A stretch of DNA of 64,000 nucleotides from Bradysia coprophila (lineage: Eukaryota; Arthropoda; Insecta; Diptera; Sciaridae): positions 3,720,390 through 3,784,389 of the forward strand of contig NW_023503409.1 in NCBI RefSeq assembly GCF_014529535.1, written 5' to 3'. Positions 14,038 to 26,600 of the stretch are shown here, in pieces; the stretch's first letter is position 1; every line of letters starts with the position of its first letter. The notes beneath the pieces are model-generated. The model saw only the letters and a list, made by a program, of their open reading frames with translations. It made no database searches and was not told where the DNA came from. A program made the position numbers and the translations under genes.

Positions 14038-14798
14038 TACGTTTTATTTTAACTACAAAGCTAATGTAACTCGATCAAGATTTCCTCAATGTAAGGGCGA
14101 ATTTACAGAGAACCATACGATATTCCAAAAAATGCACAAACTTGACGACAACCCAATCTTTTTTTGAACAAAATATCGCACCACTGACACTGACAGACAG
14201 CTGAGACCGCGATACCTTTTGTTTTCAAATGTGCATCTGTCAAATGCTAAATCTTTTATTACCAGTTTTCCACTATTATTAGTTTAAAGAAAATTGTGTA
14301 CTAGAAGCTATAGTATGTATAATGAAAGAGAAACACGAATAACCATAGAGTTGTAGAGGGTAACTCTATGCGAATAACAGTATAGAATAGAATATGTTAA
14401 TTGAGGTCCTTGATCTCCTTGATGTGTTATGAAAGAACAGACACTCACAAAATCGGCTGGCATTGAAATTTGAACGCTTAGTGGATATTTGCAATGATGT
14501 CTAATGTCGGCCCGGACAAGGTTCTGAAAGAACAGGTTATGACACTTTCGAGTTGATGCGGTTGAGGCGGTGAAATCAAAATTTTCCTGTAGCGCCAACT
14601 AGGTGTGGAAAATTTTATATGACGATTCATGTCTTAATTGTCAAGATTTGTGTTTCACCCGCCGTCATAAGTGTCTTAACCTGTTCTTTCAGATCAATAA
14701 CTAAAAAGACAAACTATTATGGATTTTTCGTGTTTTGAGGTCGAAAACGAGGGTTTTTCTGAAGCTTGTAAAATAAACCAGGCAGGAGCGGGGTGTTG

Positions 14799-14904
14799 AG
14801 GAATCTCGCGCCGCTTCATTCACAATAATTCACAAAGTGACATCTTCCTTATACAAAATATGTCAAAATGTGAATTATTGTGAATGACGCGGCGCGAGAT
14901 TCCT
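14799..14904. repeat. Short inverted repeat (MITE-like hairpin)
   Basis: The left arm AGGAATCTCGCGCCGC then CATTCACAATAATTCACA is mirrored at 14,869-14,904 with one or two mismatches, around a loop of about 30 bp. The GC-rich outer ends (CTCGCGCCGC) stand out against the AT-rich background. No target duplication was identified. Confidence 0.65.
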
Positions 14905-15644
14905 AGCAACCAGGAGCGGATCATTGTCATTTGATCAAATGTCAAATAAGGAACCTAACACTTTGTTTGAAAATGAACTCAAATAAACACTGACATAAAT
15001 TAAATAATTTTACTTACAAAAAGTAAGGCTACTAGATAGGTCCCTATTCAAATCAAGCGCTCTCGCCTGGTTTACTTTACTCTGCCGAGGTTTTTTAGAC
15101 GTTTAGACCTCTTACATGAACTTCTTTGCGTATTTGTTTCGAACTGATTTTAGGCACCTAAGTGAAATGGAGCATGTCGTTTGTTGACGGTTTCTCCACT
15201 TGTTCTTGTCAGCAATTTTTCTATAGCTGAATATGGCGCTTTTGTAGTTTTCAGTATAATCTAGTACTGCTCTATTGCCTAAAAGCAATCGTATACAAAA
15301 CAGATACGCAAATATTTCATGCTTCGAGGCCGAAAATGAAGGCAATTTTGGATTTTTTTTCTCGGATTTTCGGCAATTTGCATGAAAGATTACATACGCA
15401 ACTCGCGAGAATGCCTAAAATCAATCGCCCAAGACACATAGGCTTCTTCCATCGTATACGGTAAAAACGAATTTCGACAGGCCGAAAACAAGCGACCGTC
15501 ATCCACAGCAAACATAACCGCATCTTAAACAAATTTGTTCGTTTAAACTTCAAAGTGAGGTTGTGAATTTGTTGTTACTATATGTAACCTCCCACTAGTC
15601 AAGACGGTCAAGACAACACAAACACGTAATCTTCTCTATCGCAT

Positions 15645-15720
15645 AAAAACCTGAGAGAGGCGAATCTGTGACAGAATTTCATATATTTTCTCTCACAAAT
15701 TCGCCTCTATTAGGTTTTAA
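15645..15720. repeat. Short inverted repeat
   Basis: The arms AAAACCTGAGAGAGGCGAAT and its partner AAAACCTAATAGAGGCGAAT on the other strand surround a loop of about 16 bp. Probably a very small MITE or a relic of one. Confidence 0.6.
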
Positions 15721-16543
15721 AGCGTTGTACGCGGTAGTGCTATTATCGCAACGCAACGCAACGGCCTGTAGAAATGATTAGTTTTTGCTTTCAGAACCTT
15801 GGTTTGTTAAAATGAAAGTGAACCGAGTAAGATCATATGGACATTAGAACCAAACTGCGCGTTGACATTGAAATATTATGAGAAGAAGAAAATCACAACA
15901 TCTGTGATATGTATGTGCAAAGAAATTGGTCAAAGTTAAATTTTTGCTTTGTATTTATGTAGTCTGTACTGGAAAATAGGTAAAACCAAATTTATTTTTG
16001 GTGATTTGCAGGCGAAGAAAAGTGAATTCCGTCATGTTTTCTGGTTTGGACGCTGTTGTAGTCTGTATTTTGCAATTCACATATTTCGTTCAACAAATGA
16101 AGAACTAGATTTTTTCTCCTTTTTTGTTTGATACGTTCGCGTGACTGGATCCGAAATCTATGTCTATCTGAATCTATGTTTCCATTTGGTAAAGGAAATA
16201 TGTAGATTACAAAAATAAACCAAAAATACGACCAGATCATAATATGTGCTGGAATTAACGTTTCATCGAGTGTATGTAACTTGTAATTCGATTTCAGTTA
16301 ATTATAGCGTGATGAAGAGCGAATATAAAGCTCAAAATGTTGCGGAAGCAAATGTGTTTTGATTGCACTACGACGCCACTATAGTCTAAGAAGTGGCTAT
16401 TTTCTTCGTCTCTTGAAAGCTTTTCCACTGTCTGATGTGCGTCATATCGGAAAAATTTAAGCCGGAACTTAAAGCGAATGTGGATAGCCTCATGCTTTTT
16501 CTTCTATTTCCAGATTTTTGTGATTAAAAACAGAAGAGAAGCA

Positions 16544-18357
16544 ATGGCCAATGAAACAACTCGGCATAACCTGGTATCAAATCTGCCATTGCTGTTCGCA
16601 GGGGGCTATCCGACTTCCTTAGAGAAAATGACCGAATCACAACTCGAAAGATTCATTCCGTTCATGGTTCAGTGCTCACTAGGCAACGTTCAGATTGTTA
16701 ATGCAGAATACAGTGAGCCAGAATGGTGGCCCGACACTGTACCGTTTTCAATACCGTTACGAACATCTACATATGGGCCCGAATGGCTTGATAGGCTCAA
16801 GTCAATCGTTAAAATATGTTACCGTTTCCACAACAACACATTTCTACTCCGGTTTTGCCATCAATTAGCCGCTTACCAGCCCGAGTCGTTGCGTTTTATT
16901 GGTAACTACAACGACACCACGTCTCTATTCGAACGTTCAAGTAACAAGCTGTTGGCGACATTCAGAAATGAGAATATGGTAAGTCTGGTCATCGATCACA
17001 TAGAGGACAAAAAATTGGTTAAGTCTCATACCTCCTCTGCATCCATTACAGTTGTATGACCAAGGGTCAGTTAACAAAATGAGCAAAATTACGTTGCTGT
17101 CGTCGAGGAAAAACAACTCACAAAGCCAAATGATTGAAGAAACGGTTGATGCAGTGGAAACTGTTTTCGAAATTTATCTCTGTGATAATTGTGAGGCTGA
17201 ACTGTATACCAAGGAAGCGTATGAAGTAAGTAGTATGCAAAAATTGATCTATGACAGCTACAACAATTTTAACATTTCGTTCCTATTCGTTTTACTTTCA
17301 GGAACATGAAAAGACATGTCACGAAGATGACGACGTAATTTTTTGTGGCGAAGAATTTTTAACGAATCCGCTCGACGAACCACACGAACAGCTCAAAGAG
17401 CAAGCAATATTTTTGCAAAATTTTTCGTTAGGAAATCCAAACTTACCGTTACCGACTCCGCCAAAAACGCCAATTAAGAAGTACATGGAGGAATCTTCAT
17501 CCGGTGTAAAACGACGAATGCCTCGATGTAGTCAAATCATCTTAAGTAGCAATGTACCGTTTTCGTCACCAGCCGGTCAGCAACTGCTAAAGTTGTCCAA
17601 AACACACTTGGCTCACGGTTACGTGGCAGAGAAATTGGAACGTACCGAACGACATTGTTGTGCGCCACCATTGACCATTGGCGAAAGCATCAGTACTCGC
17701 ATCAAGCCATACAAATACAACCGCATACCAGTGACCTATCGCCGTCCACAAGACCAAACGTACAGATGGTATAATTTTCACCGGCGACAATACTTTCAAC
17801 GTGGGTATCGGCAAGCGTTCCTAAATTTAAATTGTGAAGAACTGAAAATTTGCAAACCAGTGACGATAGACCTGCCAAAAGTATCTATCCAGGATATTGA
17901 GGCATTTAACTCACAAAATCGGTGTGAAGAGTCGATGAATACCGATGACATGCCAGATACCGCCCTGTTCGATCAGTCAACTACTGTAGATGTGATAGAC
18001 TTGTGTTCAGATGACGACAGCGACAATGAGCTTTCATACACTCATGGACATTATGATAATAGTAATGTTTCACAGACGGCTATAACTCCAGCATCGACAA
18101 TATCACCTTCGTCATTCATTGACCCATTGCAGATGCCATTTGAAATGTACACCAAAGCCAGTGCACAATCGACCGCGTCCGTGTTCAACTCAGATACTAG
18201 CTACCAGTATCAGCATCACGAAACTCATCAGAGCTTTCTGAACGGAGCACAGGGTTCCATTGTAACGCAGATTGATACATTGACTGAATTTATGGACATC
18301 TCCATTAAAGCTGCAGAAGCCGAAGAAGCTCACATATCAATCGACTTAACGTTATAA
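16544..18357 (+). CDS. NRF1/erect wing-type domain protein with one zinc finger and SUMO-interaction motif
   Basis: Exons 16,544-16,978, 17,052-17,225 and 17,302-18,357 join in phase 0 with GTAAGT donors to give 554 residues. Residues about 28-105 match the NRF1/Ewg DNA-binding region: TESQLERFIPFM, then EPEWWPDTVPF (WWP at 61-63), then LKSIVKICYRFH, with the order and spacing of the second half of that domain; the N-terminal half seen in NRF1 is absent. Residues 189-210 hold C-x2-C-x12-H-x3-C, a single C2HC (or C2H2) finger split by intron 2. Residues 434-445 are VIDLCSDDDSDN, a textbook SUMO-interaction motif (hydrophobic V-I-D-L followed by acidic/serine residues); the C-terminus ISIDLTL may be a second. 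NRF1/Ewg proteins are DNA-binding transcription factors, so a nuclear, SUMO-linked regulatory role is inferred. It is too divergent to call ewg itself. The start follows a likely 5'-UTR splice acceptor at 16,513. Confidence 0.8.
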
Positions 18358-18676
18358 AGACGCAATCAAATTTTTCATTGAATGAAATTGACAATTCAAC
18401 ATGGAACAACGTGTAACGTATAAGTTGTGTGTTAACTCGCCATTGTGCGTCAAAGACTAAACTCTCTTAGAGACTCTTATGACTGTGTAAACAAAACATT
18501 TACTAAAGATTCCAACACTAAATATCTTTAATTTGAATAATCATTCCGTTCAGCTTTCGTTTTTTTTTTTTTTCGTTTTCGTTTTTCGTTTCCATAAACT
18601 TCGATACACCCGTACTGAGTAATTTAAATTATGTGAATCATGTTTATGAAGTGCGAGCGGATGAAATGTGAAATGT

Positions 18677-18682
18677 AATAAA
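18677..18682 (+). terminator. AATAAA polyadenylation signal
   Basis: AATAAA lies about 320 bp after the stop codon of the NRF1-type gene, in an AT-rich 3' flank; it is a plausible cleavage signal for that transcript, although other AATAAA-like hexamers occur nearby. Confidence 0.4.
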
Positions 18683-20391
18683 AGAATTTATATAATCTCG
18701 ATTAAAATTAACTATAAACCACTCGATGTAAAGAAAATTGAAATTTTTGTTAAACTCTGTATAATAATACAATGATAAATTAAAATTAACATAGAACTAC
18801 TGTGACCTGATTCTTTATGTATTCATAACCAAGAAGCAATAATAATGACTTCAGCAGATATTTCCGGAGTGGATATACACAGTTTTAGAATGAAATGAGA
18901 ATTAAATTTGAAAATAAATATTTCCATTTGTTCATTTCGTTACGAAAATTTTCTTATACTTATGTCGATGATAATGCGGGAGCAGGTGCAAAAACCTCGT
19001 TTCCGAATTATTTTTTTTGATATTTCGGGCATCATTGTTAGTGAAACTGAAAGCTAAGACGGAAGGTTTTTAATGGAATAAAGCGTTTAGAGTCAACCTA
19101 TGAAACGAATACATAGCTGCCCTCAATAATGCAAGTACAGACGAAGAAATCTTTATAATTCTCCTCTGAGGAATTGTAACATTTTCGCTGCTCTGAAAAA
19201 TTTCACATTCATCTGTTACAGACATCGATGGAAAAGGCAAGCATTGCTGGCTAATGCCGGCTTGCAAAATACTAAGTTCAACAGAAGTAAAACATTCGAT
19301 AAATATATGATGTACTTGCCGCCTGTGAGGGGTTTGGTGAATAATTAAGTATTAGGAAAAATCGTAGCAAGTGTGATTTTCACTTATGTTTATTAACCAA
19401 CCAACCATATGTCTGAATTGCAGATCATCCGATCATTATCTAAGAGTTTAATGAAGTTTCTCAAGAAATAGTGAATGTGCGCGTCTAATTAACTCCGGTA
19501 AAAATTCTTCATTAGTTTATTCACCTTCAAATTCTCCAGTCACTTTTATCGTAACTTTTGAATTACTCTGTGGATTTGGCTGAAATTTTCAGGGTATGTC
19601 ACGGACGTAATTCTAAGAAACTAATTTTAAGGAATTTTAATAAAAGCTTATAATTTCGGAACTATAAGCGTTTTAAGCTATTGAGCTATGGGACCTATAA
19701 CTCAGAAAATATGGCAGATAGAAAGTTCGTTTAAAATACAAATTTATAGGTTTAATTCTAGTTGACACTTGTTTCAGGGTTTTCCCCAAAAATCTCTTGG
19801 GAGCTATGGCAGATAGAAAGTTCGTTTAAGTGTGATATCGCCAAATCTTCAGGTGATTGGGGAACAAGCGGTCTCCGATTTTAATGAGTGATAGCTCGTT
19901 GAATTCGTCAATCAATTCTAGGAAACACATGTCTTTCACTTTTTCAAAAAAAAAAGTTTTCTGTGAAAAGCGTTCAAAAGTGAAGACATGTCTGATGGAA
20001 AGTACATCCACGAGAGTTATGACTGAAAATATAGTGAATGTGCGGAGAGTCCGCCTTCCCTGCAGCTTCGATGTTCCGCGGAACTGAGTATGGGGTGTTG
20101 TAGCTGGCCTCACCCACTATCGTTGCACATATAAATGAAGCCAGTACTTTTGGGCTGCAAGGCTACAGAAGTCTTGGAAAAAAAGTTTGTGCCAAAATAT
20201 ACATTTTTTACTTTTTTCTGAGGGTCCAACTGCTGGAACAGCATCTGGAACGTTACTACGGTAGTCAGTTTTTATCGTCTACTATTCTTTTACCTTATCG
20301 CTATGTCGCGAATGTTATGTCGTTAAATATGATCCAATGTTAGTAATATCAAGAGGAAAATTATTACAATTTTCTCAGAGGATTTTAGTCG

Positions 20392-22472
20392 AATAAAGTG
20401 TGAGCGTATAGCAAGTAGGCGATGTCGAGTAGGCGATGTGAAAATGGCTGGACGTGAAAAATTTTTGCTCGTCGAATTTGTCTTAGTTTTTCAAGTTATT
20501 TCTTTGTTTTTTTGGTTTGTTTGATTTTAAAGTTGTTTACAATTGTGTCCGACTGTTTTCGCGAGCGATTGTAGTTTTTCCCGAATGAAATTTCGACGGA
20601 CGGAGACTTAGACGGTGAAACGGGATGATTACCAACATTGTTTCTCGACAAGCTGCTCAATGGAATTCATGGAACTCATGAATTTGAGGGAAATGTCGAG
20701 AAATAGAGGCCGAATGCCAATGCGAAAACTAACAGGAGGAATATCTAACGGAGCTGTATCCAGGTCAAGCCGTGAAACCAGTGAAACTCGATGATGAATG
20801 AAGGCTCTGGTCGTGGTGTCAATGTGTTGCAAATACGGTTTGTCCCGCGTAAATGATACTGAAATTGTTAGATAAATTAGTCAACATTGCACTTTAACTC
20901 ATACATATAAGAGCCTTCTGCTCATCATCGCTGATAATCTATTTCATGTACGCGTTTTGCTTTTAGTTCTGTTCGGTATTTCATAATAAGCAGTTCTATT
21001 AAATACAAGTTTGTCATTAAGTGAAACTGGTGTTTCTTTTATCAAGAGAAGAAAGTTACTCTGCTCATAGAAATGATACGCTCGGGACGCAGTGCAGCAC
21101 GGTTTGGAGAAAACGCTGACTCCAGTTGAAGCAGATACGGTTTGTATAGGGTAACGGTTTACGGTACGTGCGATGTAACTTGATGAGCGAATGGTTGATG
21201 CTTTACAGTTACCATTCTCTGAATGCGTCATATCTCACGGTTTTGCTTTATCGTTTCTTGTAAGGAGCATTTACGCTTTTGGTTTGGATATGCCGTTTTA
21301 CCAGTTTTGGCAAACAGATACTTAGCCGATGGTCCTGTGCGATTAGAAGCCTTGTTCTCGTCTTCGTACGTGCACAAGTACAATTTGTTTGCAATTTGTT
21401 GTTGTCTAGAGTTTTCTTCTTTCCGTGATGTTGCGCGCTTCGAGTTTCGGCCTGTTGTAATTGTTTTAATTGTTGTCGACGTCTGTCAAGTCAAAGTTAT
21501 GGTTCGTTAGCCTTCAGTTTTTCTCTAACGTTTCTTGAAGGGAACGTTTGCCTCGCTTGTAGAAACTATTCTCTCCGTAAAGTTAAAGGGCTTAGCAGCC
21601 TCTGAGTTTGAGCGTTTCTTGCACGTTCCCTAAGAGGAGCGTATCCTCTACACGTAGGTGTCGCTGTTTACGTGGTGTGGCTAACACATGAGAAGCGTTT
21701 TACGAAACGTTGAGAAGAGCATTCCCGTTGCGCGGTGTCTGTCGGAACGGCGATTCCAGTTTTTCTCGGACGTTTGTTGACGGTAGTGCAAACGGTTTTA
21801 TGTAAAAATTTGGCTGTGTTATCTTCTGCTAAAGATATGTATATCTGATCTTAATGTTATCTCTCTCGTTTCACGTGCTAATGGCTTATTGGAGAACGCT
21901 TTTTTGAATGATACGAAAATCAAAAGAATGATTACGCACCAACGCTGGAAAATGGTCTTACGATGAAATAACAATGAATCTGAATGAATGGTTTGTATGA
22001 CGTGTGGTTTGGTAAGTCTCCTGCTGCAGGTAATTTTCTTCACGATACCAATTCTATACAAAAATATTTCCGAGCAATGAAAGAGCTCAGGTGGTTGGTT
22101 CATCTCCCCACTGCCGTGTAGTTAGTCCGACCACATAGATCGAACGACGGTGGTTGAGACCTTGGTTCATCCTTGGTATATAAGTAAAAGTAATGCAAGT
22201 AGTGGCCCACCACTGACAAAGTTCATCGTACACAAAGTGCCGGAGGCAGAGTGCGAATGTGAATGAGTGTGCTCGACGAGAGGAAGCGCACAATTGTTCT
22301 CTGGTGTACAATGAACCGAGTCTAGGAGAGAGAAAAGGGAGGATTAGGACTTGATTTTCATTCGTGATCATTCAAGTCAAAGTCTTCACGTTCAAATAAT
22401 CTCATGGGTGAGCCCACAGGGGCAAGCTTGTTATTGCGAAAGTCAAGTCAATAAAGTGTGAGCGTATAGCAA
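20392..22472. repeat. Pair of 23-bp direct repeats bracketing 2 kb
   Basis: AATAAAGTGTGAGCGTATAG followed by CAA occurs at 20,392-20,414 and again at 22,450-22,472, each preceded by a GTC-A/G-A context. The intervening 2 kb includes the least AT-rich part of this intergenic region. The pair might be the flanks of an old insertion or two relics of one repeat family; no terminal structure was confirmed. Confidence 0.4.
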
Positions 22473-22921
22473 ATGACCTCAGGACGCCGGAAAACAGTAA
22501 TTAGTTTTTCATTCGGACCAATATTTGCTACGTGACAGGAGTTTGGAAAAACGATATGATCAAGTCGGAGCAAACGGTTTGGTGCAACTATCTCTTGGTT
22601 TTTGCATTTCCAATTTCCAGATGTATAATACGTATAAACTTTGGCCTGTTTAATCTCAATGATAATATTATAGACAAGATCATTATGTTACTACGATCTT
22701 TAATGATTAAGGCCCTTTGAAAGCGACGTCCTTTCTTAATGATAAGTTGTCATGTCAGCAAATTGTTTACAGAAACTCAGAAAATTTCCCGTTTTACATG
22801 ACGATTTCCGAACTTTCTCCAATTTCACGGGAACTTGGTTCTTGGGCTCCCGCACCTTTTTCATCTGCGGTTCTTGGTAATGACTAACGATTTCATAAAA
22901 CTCTGGTGTCTCACGACAACG

Positions 22922-23165
22922 AATTACCTTTCTAATGACACCCCACACGACCATGAACGCTTCGTGTACGTCGAGAAATTTCTGTAAGAAAAGTGTAAGT
23001 TTTCAGTCTTTTTTCGGTTGTCAGTATAAATGAATTTTAAACCCAATAAGACCCTATTTGTCCCGGAAGTACATGCAATTACCTTTCTAATGACACCCCA
23101 CACGACCCTGTACGGCTTGTGTAACTGGAGAAATTTTTGTAAGAAAAGTGTATGTTTTCGGTATT
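22922..23165. repeat. Direct duplication, about 157 bp apart
   Basis: ATTACCTTTCTAATGACACC followed by CCACACGACC and, further on, TGTAAGAAAAGTGTA occurs at 22,923 and again at 23,080 with scattered differences. It looks like two tandem copies of an approximately 157-bp unit, the second half of each being diverged. Confidence 0.55.
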
Positions 23166-23625
23166 TGATGACCTCTTACCAGCCACACAAGCTTCGAAGA
23201 ATTTTTCTAAAAATGGTTTTGGCTTCTGGGGTCGAATACCTTACTGGGCACATATAAAAAATTCCAATAGAAAAGGCTTCCAATTTCGGTCTTCTGTTTT
23301 TCAGAAGAATCCCTCAAAACAAATCTTCGAAACCACTGTTTTTTCCTTAAATTCAACTAAAAAATCCTTATTTTTCTGCTAAAGCCTCCTTAATTCCTTA
23401 ATAAATTTCATAAAATGGGCTTTAAGACTACATACGATATTCTCAGACAAATGGAGCAAATTGTTGATATCAAACTGAAATGTCATAGTACATTTTGATT
23501 GCGCCAATAATTTAGCGGTATCGGCGTATTATCACTATTATCACTATTATCATTCCAACGAACTTTCTGTTTATTTTTTGCTGATTTATTTTACTGGTTG
23601 TATATTAATTTCATTTCGAATCAGG

Positions 23626-26600
23626 ATGGCAGAATCTGATGAGGATATGTTTGCCGACCTGGAAGAGACATTGTGCGAAGGTTTAACCACTCTACGATTC
23701 GAAAAATCCGTTGACATCGCCAATACCCTCTCTAGCAACCAAACTACTTTTATTAAGGTGGTGAAGGAATCAAGTAGCCTTTGGAATTTACAAGTACATT
23801 ACGACGTAGTCAGTCAAAATGTAGAATAGTGTTTGTAGAATACAAAGAAACAAGGTGTGAATTTGACACAGAGAACCCGTTGAGGAAGTAGCTAACATAA
23901 ATACATTTCGCAGGCCCGAAATCATCGATTACCTGGATCGTTTTCTCTATGGCAAGCTGCCTCACACGACAAACCGATTAGAAACCATCGAATTCGAGAA
24001 CGGAACCGAATTGATGGAATTGTGCTGCAAGCTTCCCAAGGGTGAGACAAATAGCCAATAGAAAGTCAATGGAAATTCCATAATCTCAATTTAGAGTGGA
24101 CCGTCATTCAACTGTGCAAGGCAGTAAGCCCTGAAATATTTCGACAGAGCCGTGACGAGTTACTGGCAGAACCTCGTGTCATATTTATGACCCTGATTTG
24201 CTATCCAATGTCTGAGCGATTCGATCATCAGCCAATTAAAATCGCCTTGAACCAGAAAGATTTAAGTAAGTCATAGAATGTAAGAACATTAGACGTTGGA
24301 AGAAGGGGTAAAGTTTCATATAAGCGTTGAAAGACATGACGGTTAGTGCCTATTGAGAAGCAAAGAAAAATTCAAAATTCGAGGGTGAGAGGAGGGGTAA
24401 ACTTTTAGATAATCGTTGAAAGGCGTAGCAGTTTTTAGTGCCGATGAAGAAGTCCTCAGTTAATTTTCAGCAAAAGACGAAAGTTTAGCGACATTGCAAA
24501 AATCTGGTTTCGTCTGATTTTGAAGACGCATGTTTTCTAGTCTAATATCAACCCGCTATTTTATGCCCTCTTTGTATGTCTACTAGGGTGTAGCGTTTTG
24601 CAACCTTTTTTTAATTTTTTAAGGCCTGCGGGTAGGTTCGATGCAGAATGGTCCACTGAACACGAAAATACAAAAAAAAAATTTTTGAAGTTCGAAACTC
24701 CCATGCGCACCTCTGAAAACCGACTTTTTTGGTCCCAAAGCCATAGTGAGATTAGTTCTGCCGACTTGTGCGGAAAAATATATCTTAAGTGTATATGATA
24801 ATTAATCGTAGAGACCGTGGCTTCAATTTGGCATACTTTAAAATTTAAAAAAATTTGAGTCACCGTTGAATAATTACAAAAAGTGCTCCCGACCATGACT
24901 TTTTCAGAATTTTTTTGGATTTAAAGCTTTCTAAAATATGTGACTGGAAAGGAATATAGTCGTGTTGTAGCTCATTTTAAAGGGAATTTCAAGAGCTTTC
25001 AAACGAATATAGACTCGACGTAAAGATTCACCGGGTTGCAGATTCGATGACCTTCTAGTGTGTAGAAAATGGTACGAGAAAAACCAAATTTTTTTAATTT
25101 ATACAAAAACGGTTCAAGATTGTTCTTAGTATTGCTGGCGTTAATAGAGCAGCAATCCTGGGAAGAAATGAGCGATGTAAGGTGAAATTTCAAAAAAAAA
25201 TTGTCGGTTTGATGATTTTTCGATTATCTTAAAGATACGAGTTAAAGTTACCCCAAAAGTCGGTTATTTCTTCCCAGGATTGCTGCATTATTAACGCCAG
25301 CAATACTAAGAACCATCTTGAACCGTTTTTGTATAAATTCTGTGAAAAATTAAAAAAATATGGTTTTTCTCGTACCATTTTCTACACACTAGAAGGTCAT
25401 CGAATCTGCAACCCGGTGAATCTTTACGTCGAGTCTATATTCGTTTGAAAGCTCTTGAAATTCCCTTTAAAATGAGCTACAACACGACTATATTCCTTTC
25501 CAGTCACATATTTTAGAAAGCTTTAAATCCCAAAAAATTCTGAAAAAGTCATGGTCGGGAGCAATTTTCTTGTAATTGTTCAACGGTGACTCAAATTTTT
25601 TTAAATTTTAAAGTATGCCAAATTGAAGCCACGGTCTCTATGATTAATTATCATATACATTTAAGATATATTTTTCCGCACAGCCGGCAGAACTAATCTC
25701 ACTATGGCTTTGGGACCAAAAAAGTCGGTTTTCAGAGGTGCGCATGGGAGTTTCGAACTTCAAAAATTTTTTTTTTTGTATTTTCATGTTCAGTGGACCA
25801 TTCTGCATCGAACCTACCCGCAGGCCTTAAAAAATTAAAAAAAGGTTGCAAAACGCTACACCCTAATGTCTACTCAATTTCTTTGCAATTTTTCTTTGCG
25901 TTTATCTTTCTGCTTCCACGCTACTAATAGTTCTATGAAGCAAAGTCATAGCGCACCACATAGCGCATCTCACTATCTTTTCGTTTCACCGTCAGTCATC
26001 GTATTTAATCAATAAATGGTCATTGACTTTGAGTTCACAACTTTAGGTCTGGTCTTGCGAGCTTTAGTCAATATGTTCTTGCTCGAATGAATGGAAAATG
26101 TTCTTTTGCAGAAGAGTTGTACGAATCAGCGCACGATCTTATTACGAAAATAAACGACAATTTGAACGACCGAAATAGTAGGATAAGCGAAATGGAATTT
26201 TACGAGGTGACCAGTGACCATGAACCATTTGATAAAACAATTCGCCTGTTGAAACTGATCATCGAGTGACGACACTGCAGTCATTGAGAAGCTCGATCTA
26301 TTTTTGGCGCAGAGTCAACACCGGTAAAAAATATTTCGTCCCAAAAATTATCTTTCGTTCGCCACAACCATTCTATTGATGGAATCACGTCTCTCAGATT
26401 TTCTAAGCGACAACAGATGCTAATTTGCTTGATTACCCGTCGTATCTGTATGTTGACTAAGGAGAATGTAAAGGACGCTGCGCTGTTCATTTCCAAAACC
26501 AATTACGAATACTGGGATCTGTTGGTTTTCTTTGGGGACTTGCAATTGGCGTCATCTCGTTCACAGCACATCGACTTCATGTTCTGGGAAATGTGTAATG

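Larger units (their letters stand above)
14038..16543. other. Divergent intergenic region between TMEM11 and the NRF1-type gene
   Basis: About 2.5 kb separates the two start codons, so both promoters should lie here. Two short inverted repeats are present (14,799-14,904 and 15,645-15,720). Weak minus-strand frames at 15,112-15,553 show no recognised domain. A CTATTTCCAG acceptor at 16,513, 30 bp before the NRF1-type start codon, implies an upstream non-coding exon for that gene. Confidence 0.5.
18683..23625. other. Intergenic, repeat-marked, no gene recognised
   Basis: Five kilobases without a supported gene. A 23-bp direct repeat ATGGCAGATAGAAAGTTCGT (plus TTA) occurs at about 19,711 and 19,804. 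Two further repeat pairs are listed separately. The stretch 21,200-22,350 is less AT-rich than its neighbours but its frames are short and unrecognised. An acceptor-like TTTCGAATCAG immediately precedes the separase-like start codon. Confidence 0.45.

Noticed and set aside
24561-25193. Frames inside the hAT-type foldback
   Set aside because: They fall in the inverse arms of a non-coding element and have no transposase motifs.
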